Assembly: GCA_963921425.1 (NCBI GenBank)
Contig: OY992838.1
Coordinates: forward strand, 1,178,001 to 1,242,000
Origin: Dryas octopetala
Taxonomy: Eukaryota > Streptophyta > Magnoliopsida > Rosales > Rosaceae
DNA length: 64,000 nt
Reading direction: 5' to 3'
Position 1 is the stretch's first letter, and the number at the start of each line of letters is the position of its first letter. Below are positions 38,920-55,320 of this stretch, piece after piece. Made by a program: the position numbers and the translations under genes. The notes beneath the pieces were generated by a model. The model was not told where the DNA came from, ran no database searches, and saw only the letters and a program-made list of their open reading frames with translations.

Positions 38920-40490
38920 TATATATGAGATCTAGTACTCCATTAATTAGATCAATTGGCTTTCCCTTTTACGAAGGCATACAATTAGCTTGGGAGTGAG
39001 AGTGAGGGACCTCCCTTTATAGAGTGGGTACACTACTGGATATTGGATAAGGCTACACGTTTGAATGATAAATATGGCCTTTCGGTATATGATCGATCAT
39101 GTATATATTTGATTGTGGTTGTGGTGATCACTGATCAGCTCAATAATAACCAAGTTAGCTTACAATTAGGAGTAGTACTGTATATATATACAGGTAGCTA
39201 GGGGCTAAACTGAAAGATGAAGTGTCTCACTTAATTAATTTGGTGGACCTAATTAAGTGAATATAGAGTAGGTGTATCAGATTCTAATTGTATGGCATAA
39301 TTAGTACGTAAAATTATTATATATAAATTAAGACGATGCGATGCGAAAGAGATGAATTAGAATGGAGATGGGACCTAGTTGTGGGAAATTCCAGAACACA
39401 TGATGTCAGACAAAAACTAAATAATAAATTGGATCTGGCAATGATATGGACCGAGATTCTGAGTTAGATTTTATTTCTGTAGCTTATCTTTTGCATGGGG
39501 GAACTCAAATTAACCAAATTTCAACTGAATCATCCATCCATCCATCCATCCATCACCTCAATCCTCATTCATTCAGCCTTCAATTTATTATATGCATCAG
39601 GAGGGCCATGAGGTCCATGATGAGGACCATGACCACGTCAAAAACATGCCCAATTAATATATAAAGTGGTCACAGCCTCATCATGCACCTACAGCAATGA
39701 ATCATCACCAGCTACACCCAACGGTCCCAACGTCGTACGTACAATTTACTGTATAGCATGCATTTTATTCATGCCACCGACTAATTAATTAATGGCCCCA
39801 TTTGGTTCATTTCAATTCACTACAAGGAAAGCTTAAGATCAGGCTCAAATATTTCAATGTTTACTATATATAGTAGACTAGTAGTATCAACTAGTGATGT
39901 GAGTAAATCACATGGCATGGGTATATTTGTTTGTTTTTCTTATGTAGGAAAGAACTGGCTTTCACTCAATTGGCTAGAGCCCATATATATATATATAGTG
40001 CTAGTGGTTTGCAGATAATGCTTAGCTGTTATTGCTATATATATATATGGCATTAAATTTCATCCATATCTTATTAGCTGATGATATATATAGATGCATG
40101 CATGCATGCATCAGGCAATTACTTATAAGGGCCTCCTTGCATACATGCATGTGTTTTTCATTTCGTCTTGTTGGTTTCTCTCAAAAGGCAATTATAAGTT
40201 TTCGAAATGAACTTTACCTTTTCCAATTAATTGCTCTACCAGTTCCAAGTGCAGTGAACTATCATGTACTTATATATTTGATTTAACCTCTCAAACACGA
40301 CTTTCATGTATGTATTAATTATTTGCGACATTAGAGGAGATCAATCGGATCAAATTTGGTGATCCTATCATGTATGCATGGATTCTAAATTGACTTCATT
40401 TCTATCCTTTACAGCTGCATTTTACCAGATATAGGCATGCAATTAATATATATCAAGTAAGATTTGGAATCATCAAGCTAACACAATATT

Positions 40491-40689
40491 CACTACAAGA
40501 AATGTGAGTAAAACACACTTTCATTGGCCGGTGGCATAAAATGAAGTGGCAATTAGGCAATAGGGACTAAAGTGTCTCAATTTTAACAAAAAATGGGTGT
40601 CAATTGGACAATAAGAACTAAAGTTCTCAATTGTCACCTCATTTTGTGTCACCAATAAGGAGTGTGCTTTGCTCACATTTCTTGTAGTA
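40491..40689. mobile_element. CACTA-type MITE (199 bp)
   Basis: Starts CACTACAAGAAATGTGAG and ends CTCACATTTCTTGTAGTA, inverted repeats of about 18 bp with a single changed terminal base. A 3-bp target duplication ATT flanks it (40488-40490, 40690-40692), as is the rule for CACTA elements. The inside is also partly palindromic (ACTAAAGTGTCTCAATT, ACTAAAGTTCTCAATT). No coding capacity. Confidence 0.85.
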
Positions 40690-43600
40690 ATTGCCAATTA
40701 CACACACCAACAAAAGATTAAGAAATTATATTTTCTTTTAATTACCCCCTAGCTAGCTTCCCTTCCACTAAAATGTTGAGAAATTAAAAAGGAAAGAAAA
40801 ATGACTTAGTTTTTGCATGATTCTTACAGAAACTACATCTGATATATTTTAATGTGCTGCTACCAAAAAGGACTAATTAATTGAGTTTGCATGCATGGTG
40901 GTTGGCAGCTTGCTTAATTATTAGAATATTATATGGGAAAGTGAAAATTGAGAACCAATAATGATAATGATAACAATTGGGAATGAGCTGTTCATGTAAT
41001 TGAATTCATGATGAAGACCCAAAAAAAAAAATCAACTTTTCTCACTTCAGAGATTGCAGACATACACTCGATCTCTTTGCCTTTTTAAAGCCTAGAAGAA
41101 TCGATCCCTCTCAACTCATTAGGGGTCTATAGCACATATCTTTGCATGATTTAGCTCCTGTATATTATAATCTTTTTATTTTCTTTTTAAGAAAAAGGAG
41201 AATTAAAAAGAAGAATCTAATCTAAGGAACAAATGGTGTCAGATGCAAAAAGAGGGCTGCTGTGGTATACACTAACACAAAGTGAATGTGTTAATGCTTT
41301 GTTGAGCAGCTTTTCCTGTAAAGTGACACTTGTGTAGGTCCTTGTAGCCCTTGGCTTTGCAGTTAGAGGGAGAAAACTTTGGCCGTAAAACATGGCCGGG
41401 TTTAAAGTTTAAACTCAAAAGCAACTAGCAAGACAAGATGAACGAATCGCATAAAAGCAAATACACAAAATCATCACTTTCTCCTTTTTCAGAACGCATA
41501 AAAGAGAACAGAGAGAGAATGTGAGAGAGGCAGAGGCCCACCTATTTCCCAAACGGTAGACCGCAAGAGAAAGTTCCGGTGTTTGGTTTGATGGCTAAAT
41601 ATTAAACTGAAGAGAGAATTTAATTTGTTAAGCACATGCATTTCAACAGTTAATGCGTTAAACACAATTTTTTTTCTCAGGAAGTTAATACCTAGCTTGT
41701 GAGCAGTAGAATTTAGTACGTATTGGATACATGATGGGTTGTCCTTAAAAGAAGATTAGAAGATTAAGAGAGGATGGTGGGGAATTATTATGTTTTAAAT
41801 CGCATATATGCTTATCCATGCTTGATAGAAAATTGCATATCCAAAAAGAAAAACAAGAAAAATCAAATATTATATATATAATGCATGTGTGTAATTGAAA
41901 ATCCACGTTAAACTATCCCAAACCAGTAGCTAGTATATATATAATCTGGATAAAGTTAGAATATATCATAATATATACTGCATAACAAATGGGTATATTC
42001 TCTATACTTGAAATTTGAAAAGAATATCATATTCTAGCAGACCTCAAAAAATAAAGAAAAAAACAGACTAGTGAGGGTATATAGTCATATAGTGGTATAG
42101 TACATGCAGTGTTGTCACGATTCCAACCCTACTATACAGTCTATATATATCTAACTAATAATAACTACCACAATAGTAATGCATCGATCACTCACTTCAT
42201 AGTATGTATAGAAGCTAGATCTTGAAAAATAAAATAAAATAAAAATTATTTTGTAAACTATAAAGTATAATATGGATTTTATTTGTAATGTTGAGATAAT
42301 GGAGTGTGTCATCCTAGATTGGAATTGCATGGATTGTTATGAACTCAATATCAGTCATGGGTCCTACGTACTATATACGACGCATGCATATTTAATTATT
42401 AATGTCAATCTACGTATGCACAGATGCACAGTCCAAATTGGATGCTGAGTTTTGGACTAATAAAACAATTGATGGGCATTAAATTGGTACTAACAAGTTG
42501 GTTAGTCTTGGTCCTCTTGGACAGGACTCATGTTGCAATCCAAGTGTGAAGGACATTAGGCACTGTAACCACACCTATTCTTGTCGACAACTTAAAGAAG
42601 CTAGGTTTATTAATTTATTGATGATTGTACAGCGCCCGACAGAGACAAAGCTTTATTGTTAAAACTCAAGACTCAATCGATGTTGTGAAAAGGAAAAACC
42701 AAGTTTATATTGATTTATAACAATTAAATGGAAGTATTTTCCTCGTATACAACATTGATCTGACAAATCAACTTCCCAGTAGGTCATGAATACTCAAATT
42801 CATTTACAACTTCATTTGTATATACTATTAAGTTCCAACTGCATGTTCACACCAAGAATTAAAATGGTTAATGCATATATATATATATATATATATATAT
42901 GCGTCCCCAGTTCATGTGGGCCGGGCTTGTTTGATGGAAGAAAATGATCGAGATTGATCTATCGATCAATGACTTTATTCTGCATGGTCAATGTCAAGTT
43001 GTCCACTCCCTCCAATTCAATTTCGGACTCATTATCTTCCACACACGTTAATTTCGTAGTAGTTGGTAACCACACCAATGTTGTTGTTGATGGTGCATGC
43101 AATATTTTCACCATTGGCTGACTATGTATATATGTTTAATAACAGAAGAGTGATCGAGAGGTAATTAATTAAAATGACCATCGATCCACATCAGTAGTGA
43201 AATGAGGACAACATATATATATAGACAAGCTATTATTAGGTGGTCCAGGAATTGCTGTATGTGTCTGTCGATAAAGATTGAAGCTAGCTCAAAATATGAA
43301 CTCATTGATTGGACAATCATTTCATCCATTAAGCCGGTCGATAGGTCCTAGACATGCAAGCTGCATTGTCAAGCAGAATTATTGGAGGTGAGTCCTTCTA
43401 CCTGGCTATTTAATTACAACAATTTTTCTAACCCAAAAATGTTTTACAACTAAAAACACACATATAAGATCAAGGAAGTTAATTAATTGGTCTAGACATT
43501 CAAATAATCCACATCTAGTTTTAAATTGTCCAAAAAAAAACTTACTCTTAGAAGTACTTCAAATTCTCAAAATGTGACTTGACCGTATAATCTCCTTCTA

Positions 43601-44373
43601 TATTTATAAAAGAAGAAAAAAATAATGATAATCTTCTTGTAGCTAGGAAACGAGAATTCTATTCTTATCCAACAAGAGTTCCTAAATTGGAAATTAAGAA
43701 TTGACTATTCTAGGATAAATCCAAACTTGGGCGCTAAACCCACTTGGGCAATTGAAATTGATATTGTGTAATAGATTTATATCTCACCAACAAATTAATT
43801 AAATTTAAAAATTGACTAATAATTTCCAAAAACCCACTTGTTGTTTATGAATAAATTTGAATAGCTAGCTTTGCGAAGCATTTCTGGCAAAGGAGTACAC
43901 ATTGTAATCTAAGGCCTAGATTCTGTGATCGATTATCTTAGAAGTTGAAAATTGATATTTGAGCATGAGAACATGTATATTATTCCTGTTGATCGATGAG
44001 GATTGAGTCGTATTGTGCTAAAGACTAAGGGTGCGTTTGGTAAACATGGAAAAGCAGCTTTTTATTACAATTGTGAGGTGACACACAATTAAAGCAGCTA
44101 ATTGGTGTTTGGTAAATATTAATTAAGTTGCTTTGTATGAAAGTTGGAGGTGAGTGAAAGTAACTATGCAAAGCAGGTCCTCCCCTGCTTTTAAAAGCAG
44201 CTGTGAGTTACAAAAAACCGGTCATTTAATGAAATATTTACATTTCCTATTATACCCTCGATCATGTTAGAAAAATTACATGTTATACCTCACATTTTCA
44301 CGATGTTGTCTTCTCCGCCGTTCTCTCTCACAGTCTCTGCAACTTGAAAGCCTTCAATCGCCATTTTCTTCTC

Positions 44374-44450
44374 GTCGTCTCCATCGTCTGTTGTCGTCGT
44401 CTCCATCGTCTGTTGTCGTCGTCTCCATCGTCTGTTGTCGTCGTCTCCAT
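44374..44450. repeat. 22-bp tandem repeat in transposon leader
   Basis: About three and a half copies of GTCGTCTCCATCGTCTGTT plus a few bases. The reading frames seen over it on both strands come from the repeat. Confidence 0.85.
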
Positions 44451-46203
44451 AGGTTAGTGCTCTATGTTTCTCTCTCTCTGTCAAAATTTCCTAAATTTTT
44501 GATTTAGGGTTCATTGAGTGAGGCCAGGCTTGTTGTTTGAATTTTGATTTCTGTTTGGGAATTTCATCTTAGTTAATTAGTGCTTGCTGAAAGTCAGGTA
44601 CAAATTCAATCAATCCTCCCAAAAAAAAAAACCCCATATCTTGTTTTTTTGAATTAGTGCTTGCATTACAATAGTGAGTGCAGTGTGTTTGTGTTAATAA
44701 GCAGCTGCTGTTGCATTGGATGATTAAGAATCTTTCTGGTGCATATGGGTTTTGTGCGAATTGATGATTTATGGGGTTTAGTTTGAGATGTAGAAAGGTT
44801 TTACTGCCTCGATCACTTGTTTGAGATTTTGAGGTTTATTTATTTATATCACCCACTCTCTCATCTCTTGCTTGTATAATGGATTGGTTTCTTTAGGATT
44901 CTTGTTTAGTACATACAGAGTGTTGAGTTTCTGATTAGTCTAATGGTAGTAACTCCTGTGGATTCAAACAATGACCAGAAAATCTTTTATGAGTAATTTA
45001 TTTTTACTCAATCACCTAGAATCCTAATTGCTTTCACTTTCTACACATCTCTTATCAATGACTTCAGCACAGTTGAGCTTCTACAATAAATGTTTCTTGA
45101 CCCTTTGAGCTGTCTTCTGAAATAGAAACCAATCACCCCTGTTATATGGGCAAGGATATTACTTCTTCTAGCAAGTGATTTGGTTGAGGTTTGCAAGTAA
45201 TCAATAATCAATAATCAAACTCTTCATACAATGTACAGGCATGCTGCTGGAATCCAGTCTCTACTTGATTAGTTTTCAAAATATAATATTAACCCAGCTC
45301 CTTTTGTTTTTTGTTTTTTTCTAATTTTTTCCAGGCTGAAGTTACTATTTTAAAGCTAACAGAGGAGAGGAGTTCAAGCATTCAAGAGAGAAAAATTTTA
45401 CAGGAGCAATTAGTAATTTCTTGAACTCCATCCTTTTCTTTTCTGGTAACTCTTGTTGTTTGTCTAATATCGAGTGTCTGCCAATGTCTGAATTGTTTGT
45501 TTGTGTTGGTTATTGCCTCTGTAGGGCTTGGATAAGTTCCACTGTCACAATGATCTGAGCATTTAAGTTTGTTGAATTGATCATCAAGTTTTTATTTTTG
45601 CTTTGTTACTGTGTGTATTCAAGTGCACTTTTATTTTTTAACATCTACTATAAATTACCTACTTGGGGTTTTCTTGAAGATGAAATGGTTATGGCTGCTT
45701 TTGTTAGTGCCTGAAGAAGAAATGGCTTGAGTGGATTTTTGACTTGGGTGGTAAAGTGATGACCTAGGAGGCATTGATCTTAACTTATTATCTAAGCCGT
45801 AGAAGAAGAGAAACTGAAGCACGAACAAAAATCAATACAAATTTATGTCCATTTGATTGCAATCCCTAGGAGGCATTGATTATTGATTATTGATTATTGT
45901 CCATTTTTGGATTGCAATCCCTTTTTGGTTCTCTGAACATTTAAAGATTGGTGCTCAAGTAGTCAAGTGGGTGTCTGACTAGTTAAGACACAAGCTTGGT
46001 ACATCCAGGAACCATTACTCTAATGGCCAAGGCTATAAATTTAGTTAGTGTTCCTCACCTGAATCTGAACCATAAACACAGCCTTAACAGTTAACACACT
46101 TAATTGCTTTCCATGATAGAGACTTCCATAATGAGACAGCTCATTATGTTTTTATGACTAATCACTTTAATGCTTGAGTCACTTCCATGATCAGTTTGGT
46201 TTA

Positions 46204-46266
46204 TTTTTGGCTATCTTTTGGCTATCTTTTGGCTATCTTTTGGCTATCTTTTGGCTATCTTTTGGT
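46204..46266. repeat. 12-bp tandem repeat upstream of Myb gene
   Basis: Five copies of TTTTGGCTATCT directly ahead of the likely Myb start codon. In the open frame it would add a repetitive Phe/Leu/Trp leader, which is why I start the protein after it. Confidence 0.9.
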
Positions 46267-46267
46267 T

Positions 46268-47441
46268 ATGGAACCAAGTACTTATATACAGATGGGAAAG
46301 AAGAATGACTCAGGAGTTAAGGCTGTATGGAATGAGCATAATATACCTATATTTTGTGACCTTTGTATCAAGGAGGTTGAGGCAGGACGCCGTCCTACTA
46401 CTCACTTTGAAAAGGAAGGATGGGAAAGTTTGAGGATCAATTTTGCTAAAGAGACAGGACAAGAATTATCTAAATCGCAATTGAAAAATAAGTGGGATGT
46501 ACTTAAAGAACAATGGAAATATTGGAAAGAATTAAAAGGGAAGGAAACTGGTCTGGGGTGGAATCCCAAACTTGGTACTGTTGATGCTTCTAACGATTGG
46601 TGGCAGAGTAAAATTCAGGTGTGTAAATTTTTCATTTATTATCTTTTTGCTATATAATCATGAATTTGTCTTAAACTGACTTCAGTACATACCACTGCTT
46701 TCTTTGATTTGGGATTGATTACTATTACTTATAATGATGCATTTAGACTCAATAAAATGTTTAATTAGTTGATGATATTATGGTTTTAATCGAAAATGGT
46801 CCAGCTTAGTTGCATATGGTTTTAATCGAAAATGGTCCAGCATATGTAATCGAAAATGGTCCAGCTTAGTTGCATATGGTTGCATATGGTTTTAATCGAT
46901 GCATATGGTTTTAATTTATAATTTTGTGATATCTGACATAAAGAGAACTATGAGCAAGACCAAAATAAACTGATCACACCCTTGACATCAATTTTGCAGC
47001 GGATATCTATGTATAAATACATAACCTTTTTTTATCCTTGCAAGTTCTGAACCTAATTCATGTAAGATCAATAAATTGTAAATATTTAATAGTAATCTTA
47101 AAGGCTCTCATACCACATGTGAAAATCTGAAAACACATAACTACAGTATACACACTCTAAAACAGAATTCAATATGTTTTTCTATATAATCATGAATTCA
47201 TTGTCTTTTTGCTATATAATCATGACTTTATTGTCTTTTTGCTATATAATCATGACTTTATCTCTTTGATATGCAGAAAAACAAGAAGTATGCACAATTT
47301 CGTAAAAATGGCATTAGTCCTGATATGGAGCAGAAACTTGATAGGATTTTTATTTGGATATTAGTATATGTTTGGAACTTGGATTATTACAATTTGTTTG
47401 ACTATTATTTGGATATTAGTATATGGTTGAAACTTGATTAG
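46268..47441 (+). CDS. Myb/SANT-like protein of PIF/Harbinger (ORF1)
   Basis: Two exons, 46268-46618 and 47277-47441, 171 residues. The first exon is a Myb_DNA-bind_3-type trihelix domain: VWNEHNIPIFCDLCIKEVEA, GWESLRINFAKETGQ, LKNKWDVLKEQWKYWKEL, WWQSKI. The second begins with the usual continuation (KYAQFRKNGISPDMEQKLD), then turns into a low-complexity run rich in Trp, Ile and Tyr and stops. Relatives continue here into a longer acidic region, so the C-terminus looks shortened or replaced. The event could be tied to a direct repeat of GGATATTAGTATATG inside the exon. In this superfamily the Myb partner carries transposase to the nucleus and binds DNA. Start at 46268; 46292 is also possible. 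Confidence 0.75.
46780..46915. repeat. Irregular repeats in Myb gene intron
   Basis: Repeated ATCGAAAATGGTCCAGC and GCATATGGTTTTAAT units in mixed order. A second family, TTTTTGCTATATAATCATGA, occurs once at 46643 and about three more times at 47175-47255. Confidence 0.8.
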
Positions 47442-47548
47442 TATTATATGTTTAGTTGTTTTTTTTTGTTTTTGGTTCCTATTGTTCATGATGGAAATAT
47501 GGATTGATGATAAATAAATCTTAAATTTGCAGGTTATTTTATTAGAAT

Positions 47549-48966
47549 ATGGACACTTTGGAAGATGAGGAGGAGTTTAACCAAGCTATATGTCTTTGTG
47601 TTCGCACTATTGAATATTATTATGAAAAATATATTCATAAAGTTCCTTGTATGGTTTCTTCCCAAACAGGAAATATTTGGTTGAGGGAGCTTTTAGATGG
47701 GAATGAACGTCGGTGTCATGATATGTTTAGAATGGATAAATATGTGTTTTCTAAATTGTGTACTGATTTGGAAACTCATTATGGGTTGAAAGGTTCAAGG
47801 AGAATGAGTGCTGCTGAGATGTTGGGAATGTTTTTGCACACTTTAGGACATGGGGTAGGAAATAGGTTAATTCAAGAACGGTTTCAACATTCCGGTGAGA
47901 CCGTAAGTAGATATTTTAGTGTCTTACTTGATTGTGTATGTCTTATGGCAATAGATATCATCAAACCTTTGGAAGATGAGTTTAACGGTACCCCTAAAGA
48001 AATATTGAGAGATCCTAGATATATGCCTCATTTTAAGGTAATAATTTGATCTAGTAATTTATGATTTTTCTTGTTAATTAATTATTTATGATTTTTCTTG
48101 TTAATTAATTATTTATGATTTTTCTTGTTAATTAATTATTGTTAATTAAGTTACATGTATTGAGAAGTTTATCTTTGCATCATTTGTAGGATTGTATTGG
48201 TGCTATTGATGGTGTACATGTACATGCCTCGATACCTCCTCAAGATCAAGTACCATACATTGGCAGGAAAGGGATACCGACTCAAAACATAATGGCTGCA
48301 TGTAATTTTGACATGCAATTCATATTTGCATGTGCAGGTTGGGAAGGCACTGCACATGATACAAGAGTATTCATGTCAGTTTTACAAAATGATGCTTTAA
48401 ACTTTCCTAAACCTCCAAATGGTAATATTATACTTTCAATATTATAATGTTGAACTTTCAATTTTATAGTTTAAAATTATAGTATAATTAAACATATAAT
48501 GTATTTGACAGGTAAATATTATCTTGTGGATGCTGGGTATCCACAAATGATTGGGTATTTGGGACCATATAAGGGTGAACGATATCATCTTCCAGATTTC
48601 CGCAGGGGTAGCCAACCAAGAGGTTCTAGAGAGATATTTAACCACGCGCACTCTTCCCTTAGGAGTGTCATTGAGCGTACTTTTGGAGTATGGAAAAGAA
48701 GGTGGAAGATTTTAAGGGACATGCCCAATTACTCGTTCACGAAGCAAGTTAAAATTGTCATTGCAACTATGGCACTTCATAACTACATACGAAGGCATGC
48801 CAACCGTGATATACATTTTAATGAAAGTGAGGATGACCCAAATGACATCGTAAGTGAGGAGGCAGATCAAATTGAGGATTATCATATTACCCAGGGTTCG
48901 GGAGCACAAGAGATGGAGCAACTGAGAAATAACATTGCTACAAGTTTAATTCGTGCATCCATTTAG
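47549..48966 (+). CDS. PIF/Harbinger transposase (HARBI1-like DDE)
   Basis: Three exons, 47549-48037, 48190-48421 and 48512-48966, in phase; 391 residues, normal for the family. An N-terminal helical region (FRMDKYVFSKLCTDLETHYG, FLHTLGHGVGNRLIQERF, SGETVSRYF) precedes the DDE_4 catalytic core. The three acidic residues are visible: Asp in GAIDGVHV, Asp in YYLVDAGYP, Glu in SVIERTFGVWKRRW. HNYIRRH and an acidic C-terminus follow. The enzyme cuts and reinserts the element at TWA sites together with the Myb partner. No stop or frame break seen. Intron 1 contains three copies of a 27-bp AT-rich repeat (48057-48139). Confidence 0.94.
48057..48139. repeat. 27-bp tandem repeat in transposase intron 1
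   Basis: Three copies of ATTTATGATTTTTCTTGTTA plus AATTAATT. Confidence 0.9.
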
Positions 48967-49452
48967 ACGTTTTAATATGTATTTGTTATTATTTCCAATA
49001 TTTTTAATTCTTATTTTACGTTGAAAAAGATGTCGAATGTTAGTTATAGTTTTTTGTTAGATAATAATATATAGTTATGTTTTCAAATATCAAACAAATG
49101 AGAGACATGTGTCAGTTTAGACCTCATACATATTAACATGTAAAATGAAAAACTATTAATTTGTAAAAAAAAAATTGAAAAACAAGCAAAAAACACTTTT
49201 TTTTTGCCAAACAAATGAGTAAAAAATATTTTCAACTATAACATGTCAATTTTAGTCATTATAAACATCCAAAGCACTTTTACATGAAAATTTACCAAAC
49301 AGTATTGCTTTGCTTCACAGCTACTTTTACTTCACAGCACTTTTGAAAACACAATTTACCAAACACTAAACTACTTTGTTTCACAGTTAGTTATACTTCA
49401 CAGCAGCTTTAATTCACAGCTAATTATTTTTACAGTATTACCAAACACACCC

Positions 49453-50427
49453 TAAATAGCAAAGGAAGAGAATCTTTATTGGTTGCATAAGCTATAGCAG
49501 AGTATAGCAACATCATCGTCGCAGAGTCTGCACCCACGTGATCGTTCCCTTGCTCGCGTCCCCACACAGATCCTCCGTATCCACAGGTGGGCCCCGACAC
49601 ACAGAGAAAGAGAGAGCCTTCCTCTACTCCTCAAAGGGTGGCCTACTGAGTTTTACATACAAACTCTGATCTAGCTGCCCACACGTGTCTCTCAGCCCTC
49701 GCACGTGAACAGACATGTGTCCAGAGACCCCACCTACCCCATTAGTCCTTGCATGACTCTTGAGTCCTTGTCCTTTAAATTGAGGACCTGCATGTTATAT
49801 CCTAGACACAAAACTCAGACACACTCAGGCTCTCTCTCTCCCCATCTGTATCTGTATCAAAATTATACACTGGTGAGAATTCAGATAGATAGATAAACCA
49901 AGAAACAGTCCAACAGTTCTGAATTCCTCGTTACCTTCACTTATCTATCTGCACCTAAATATTATATATTTCTATATATTTCTATATCTAATATATATGG
50001 TCCAAGTCCTAGACTACTAAGTCCTCTATACACTTGTAATTAAGGCTACGTATGTATAGGTGAAGAAATCAATTTGAAGAAAAGGCAAGAAAGAAATAGA
50101 GATCGAATCTGTGCATGTTGCGTAGTAAATCTTTAAAGCGAAACCAGGCTTACGTTAGCTCCACGACTCCCCACAACAGAACGCGGCAGCTGCCACAAGA
50201 TTTTGTTCCCTCTTTCCCATAATTCTACCTTTTCACTTTCTAACCTTGTTCCTCTCCATCCGCCGTGTCGATCTTGTGTGTGCGCAGTTTAATCTCTTAT
50301 CCTTCACCCCCTTCACCTTTACCGCCACTTCTCCATTATGTAGCCTATATATAAATCTAACAATCTTCCATACAATAGATTGAGAGAAACTTGAAGGTCC
50401 AACAAGAGACACAGACTTCATTAGGTC
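49453..50427. other. Promoter region of cytokinin oxidase gene
   Basis: Contains ACGTG-type motifs (CCACGTGATC at 49534, GCACGTGAAC at 49701) that fit G-box/ABRE elements, pyrimidine-rich leader-like tracts, and a TATA box near 50346. The PIF/Harbinger element ends only 975 bp upstream of the start codon. Confidence 0.5.
50346..50355 (+). promoter_or_regulatory. Probable TATA box of cytokinin oxidase gene
   Basis: TATATATAAA about 75 bp before the start codon at 50428. Confidence 0.55.
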
Positions 50428-54618
<4,191 letters not shown>

Positions 54619-55320
54619 CCAAAACGTACAAACCAACCACATATAGTCAGTCATAACTTTAGGGAGATGTACATATACTGGCATTGGAAGCAAGTAATTA
54701 GTAAAAGGGAGATGGAATTTTTTTAATAATTAAAGGGTTATTAATGTTGCGATAAGAAAGAATGAAAGAAAACAAAAGAGGGTTTTTTTAGGGCGTGGGT
54801 GTGGTTGAGGAGGGAATGGTGGGGTCCAGAGGGTCCTCTGCATTTGTCATGTTAATATGTTACGTTGTTGTTCGTTGTATGGCAGTAATGTATGCAGCGC
54901 CCGTGATCGTGATCCCGGGTTTCCCGACAGCCCGTCTGGTTTGCCTCTGGGTCTTGACATCTTGTCCGCAACTTCTGGTTTCACTTTCATGACTCCATCC
55001 CATCGAAGTTTGGCAAATTACTCTCTTACCCTTTTAGTTTGCTCATCAATGTTATCAACTACAACAGCCTTGTAATTACCAATTAGACGAATCAAATTCA
55101 GTATAAAGTGAATTTCAGTCTATAACTCTGCTTCTGCTTCCAAATTTATCACCTAGCACACATGCAAATTCGAATGTAGAAAGGTGAAAGTACACTATTG
55201 GAGCAAAATAGTCATGTAAATATTTTGGTGATAAACATGAGATGAAAAAACAATTCGCTCAACAGATACTTTACTCTCGGCTCCACCAGTAAGCATATAA
55301 GGTCATTCTCTGTGTGGCTT
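54619..55320. other. Convergent spacer, CKX to RsmI-like gene
   Basis: 3' regions of two convergent genes. Reading frames at 54795-55075 overlap the probable CKX 3' UTR and have no coding character. Confidence 0.6.

Larger units (their letters stand above)
37575..44028. other. Gene desert between PPR gene and PIF/Harbinger element
   Basis: About 6.5 kb with no convincing exon on either strand. It holds the PPR 3' UTR, the palindromic MITE at 38518, the CACTA MITE at 40491, an ATCC microsatellite (39531-39554) and many AT-dinucleotide runs (e.g. 42876-42900). Short reading frames here have no coding character. Confidence 0.55.
44029..49452 (+). mobile_element. PIF/Harbinger DNA transposon, full length (5.4 kb)
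   Basis: The terminal repeats GGGTGCGTTTGGTAA and TTACCAAACACACCC (one mismatch) lie inside a TAA target duplication (44026-44028, 49453-49455), the signature of PIF/Harbinger. Subterminal DNA on both sides is rich in AAGCAGCT/AGCTGCTT and CACAGC motifs, probable transposase-binding repeats. Inside, in order: a leader with a 22-bp tandem repeat, a Myb/SANT gene (46268-47441) and a three-exon DDE transposase (47549-48966). The transposase reading frame is open from ATG to stop with intact splice sites, so it may still be active. Confidence 0.92.

Noticed and set aside
41260-41360. Possible microRNA-like foldback
   Set aside because: Only short scattered pairings by eye; no match to a known plant microRNA that I recognise.
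44280-44507. Reading frames on both strands in the transposon leader
   Set aside because: Produced by the 22-bp GTC-rich tandem repeat.
46187-46267. Hydrophobic N-terminal extension of the Myb-like protein
   Set aside because: It is coded entirely by the 12-bp tandem repeat; the conserved protein starts after it.
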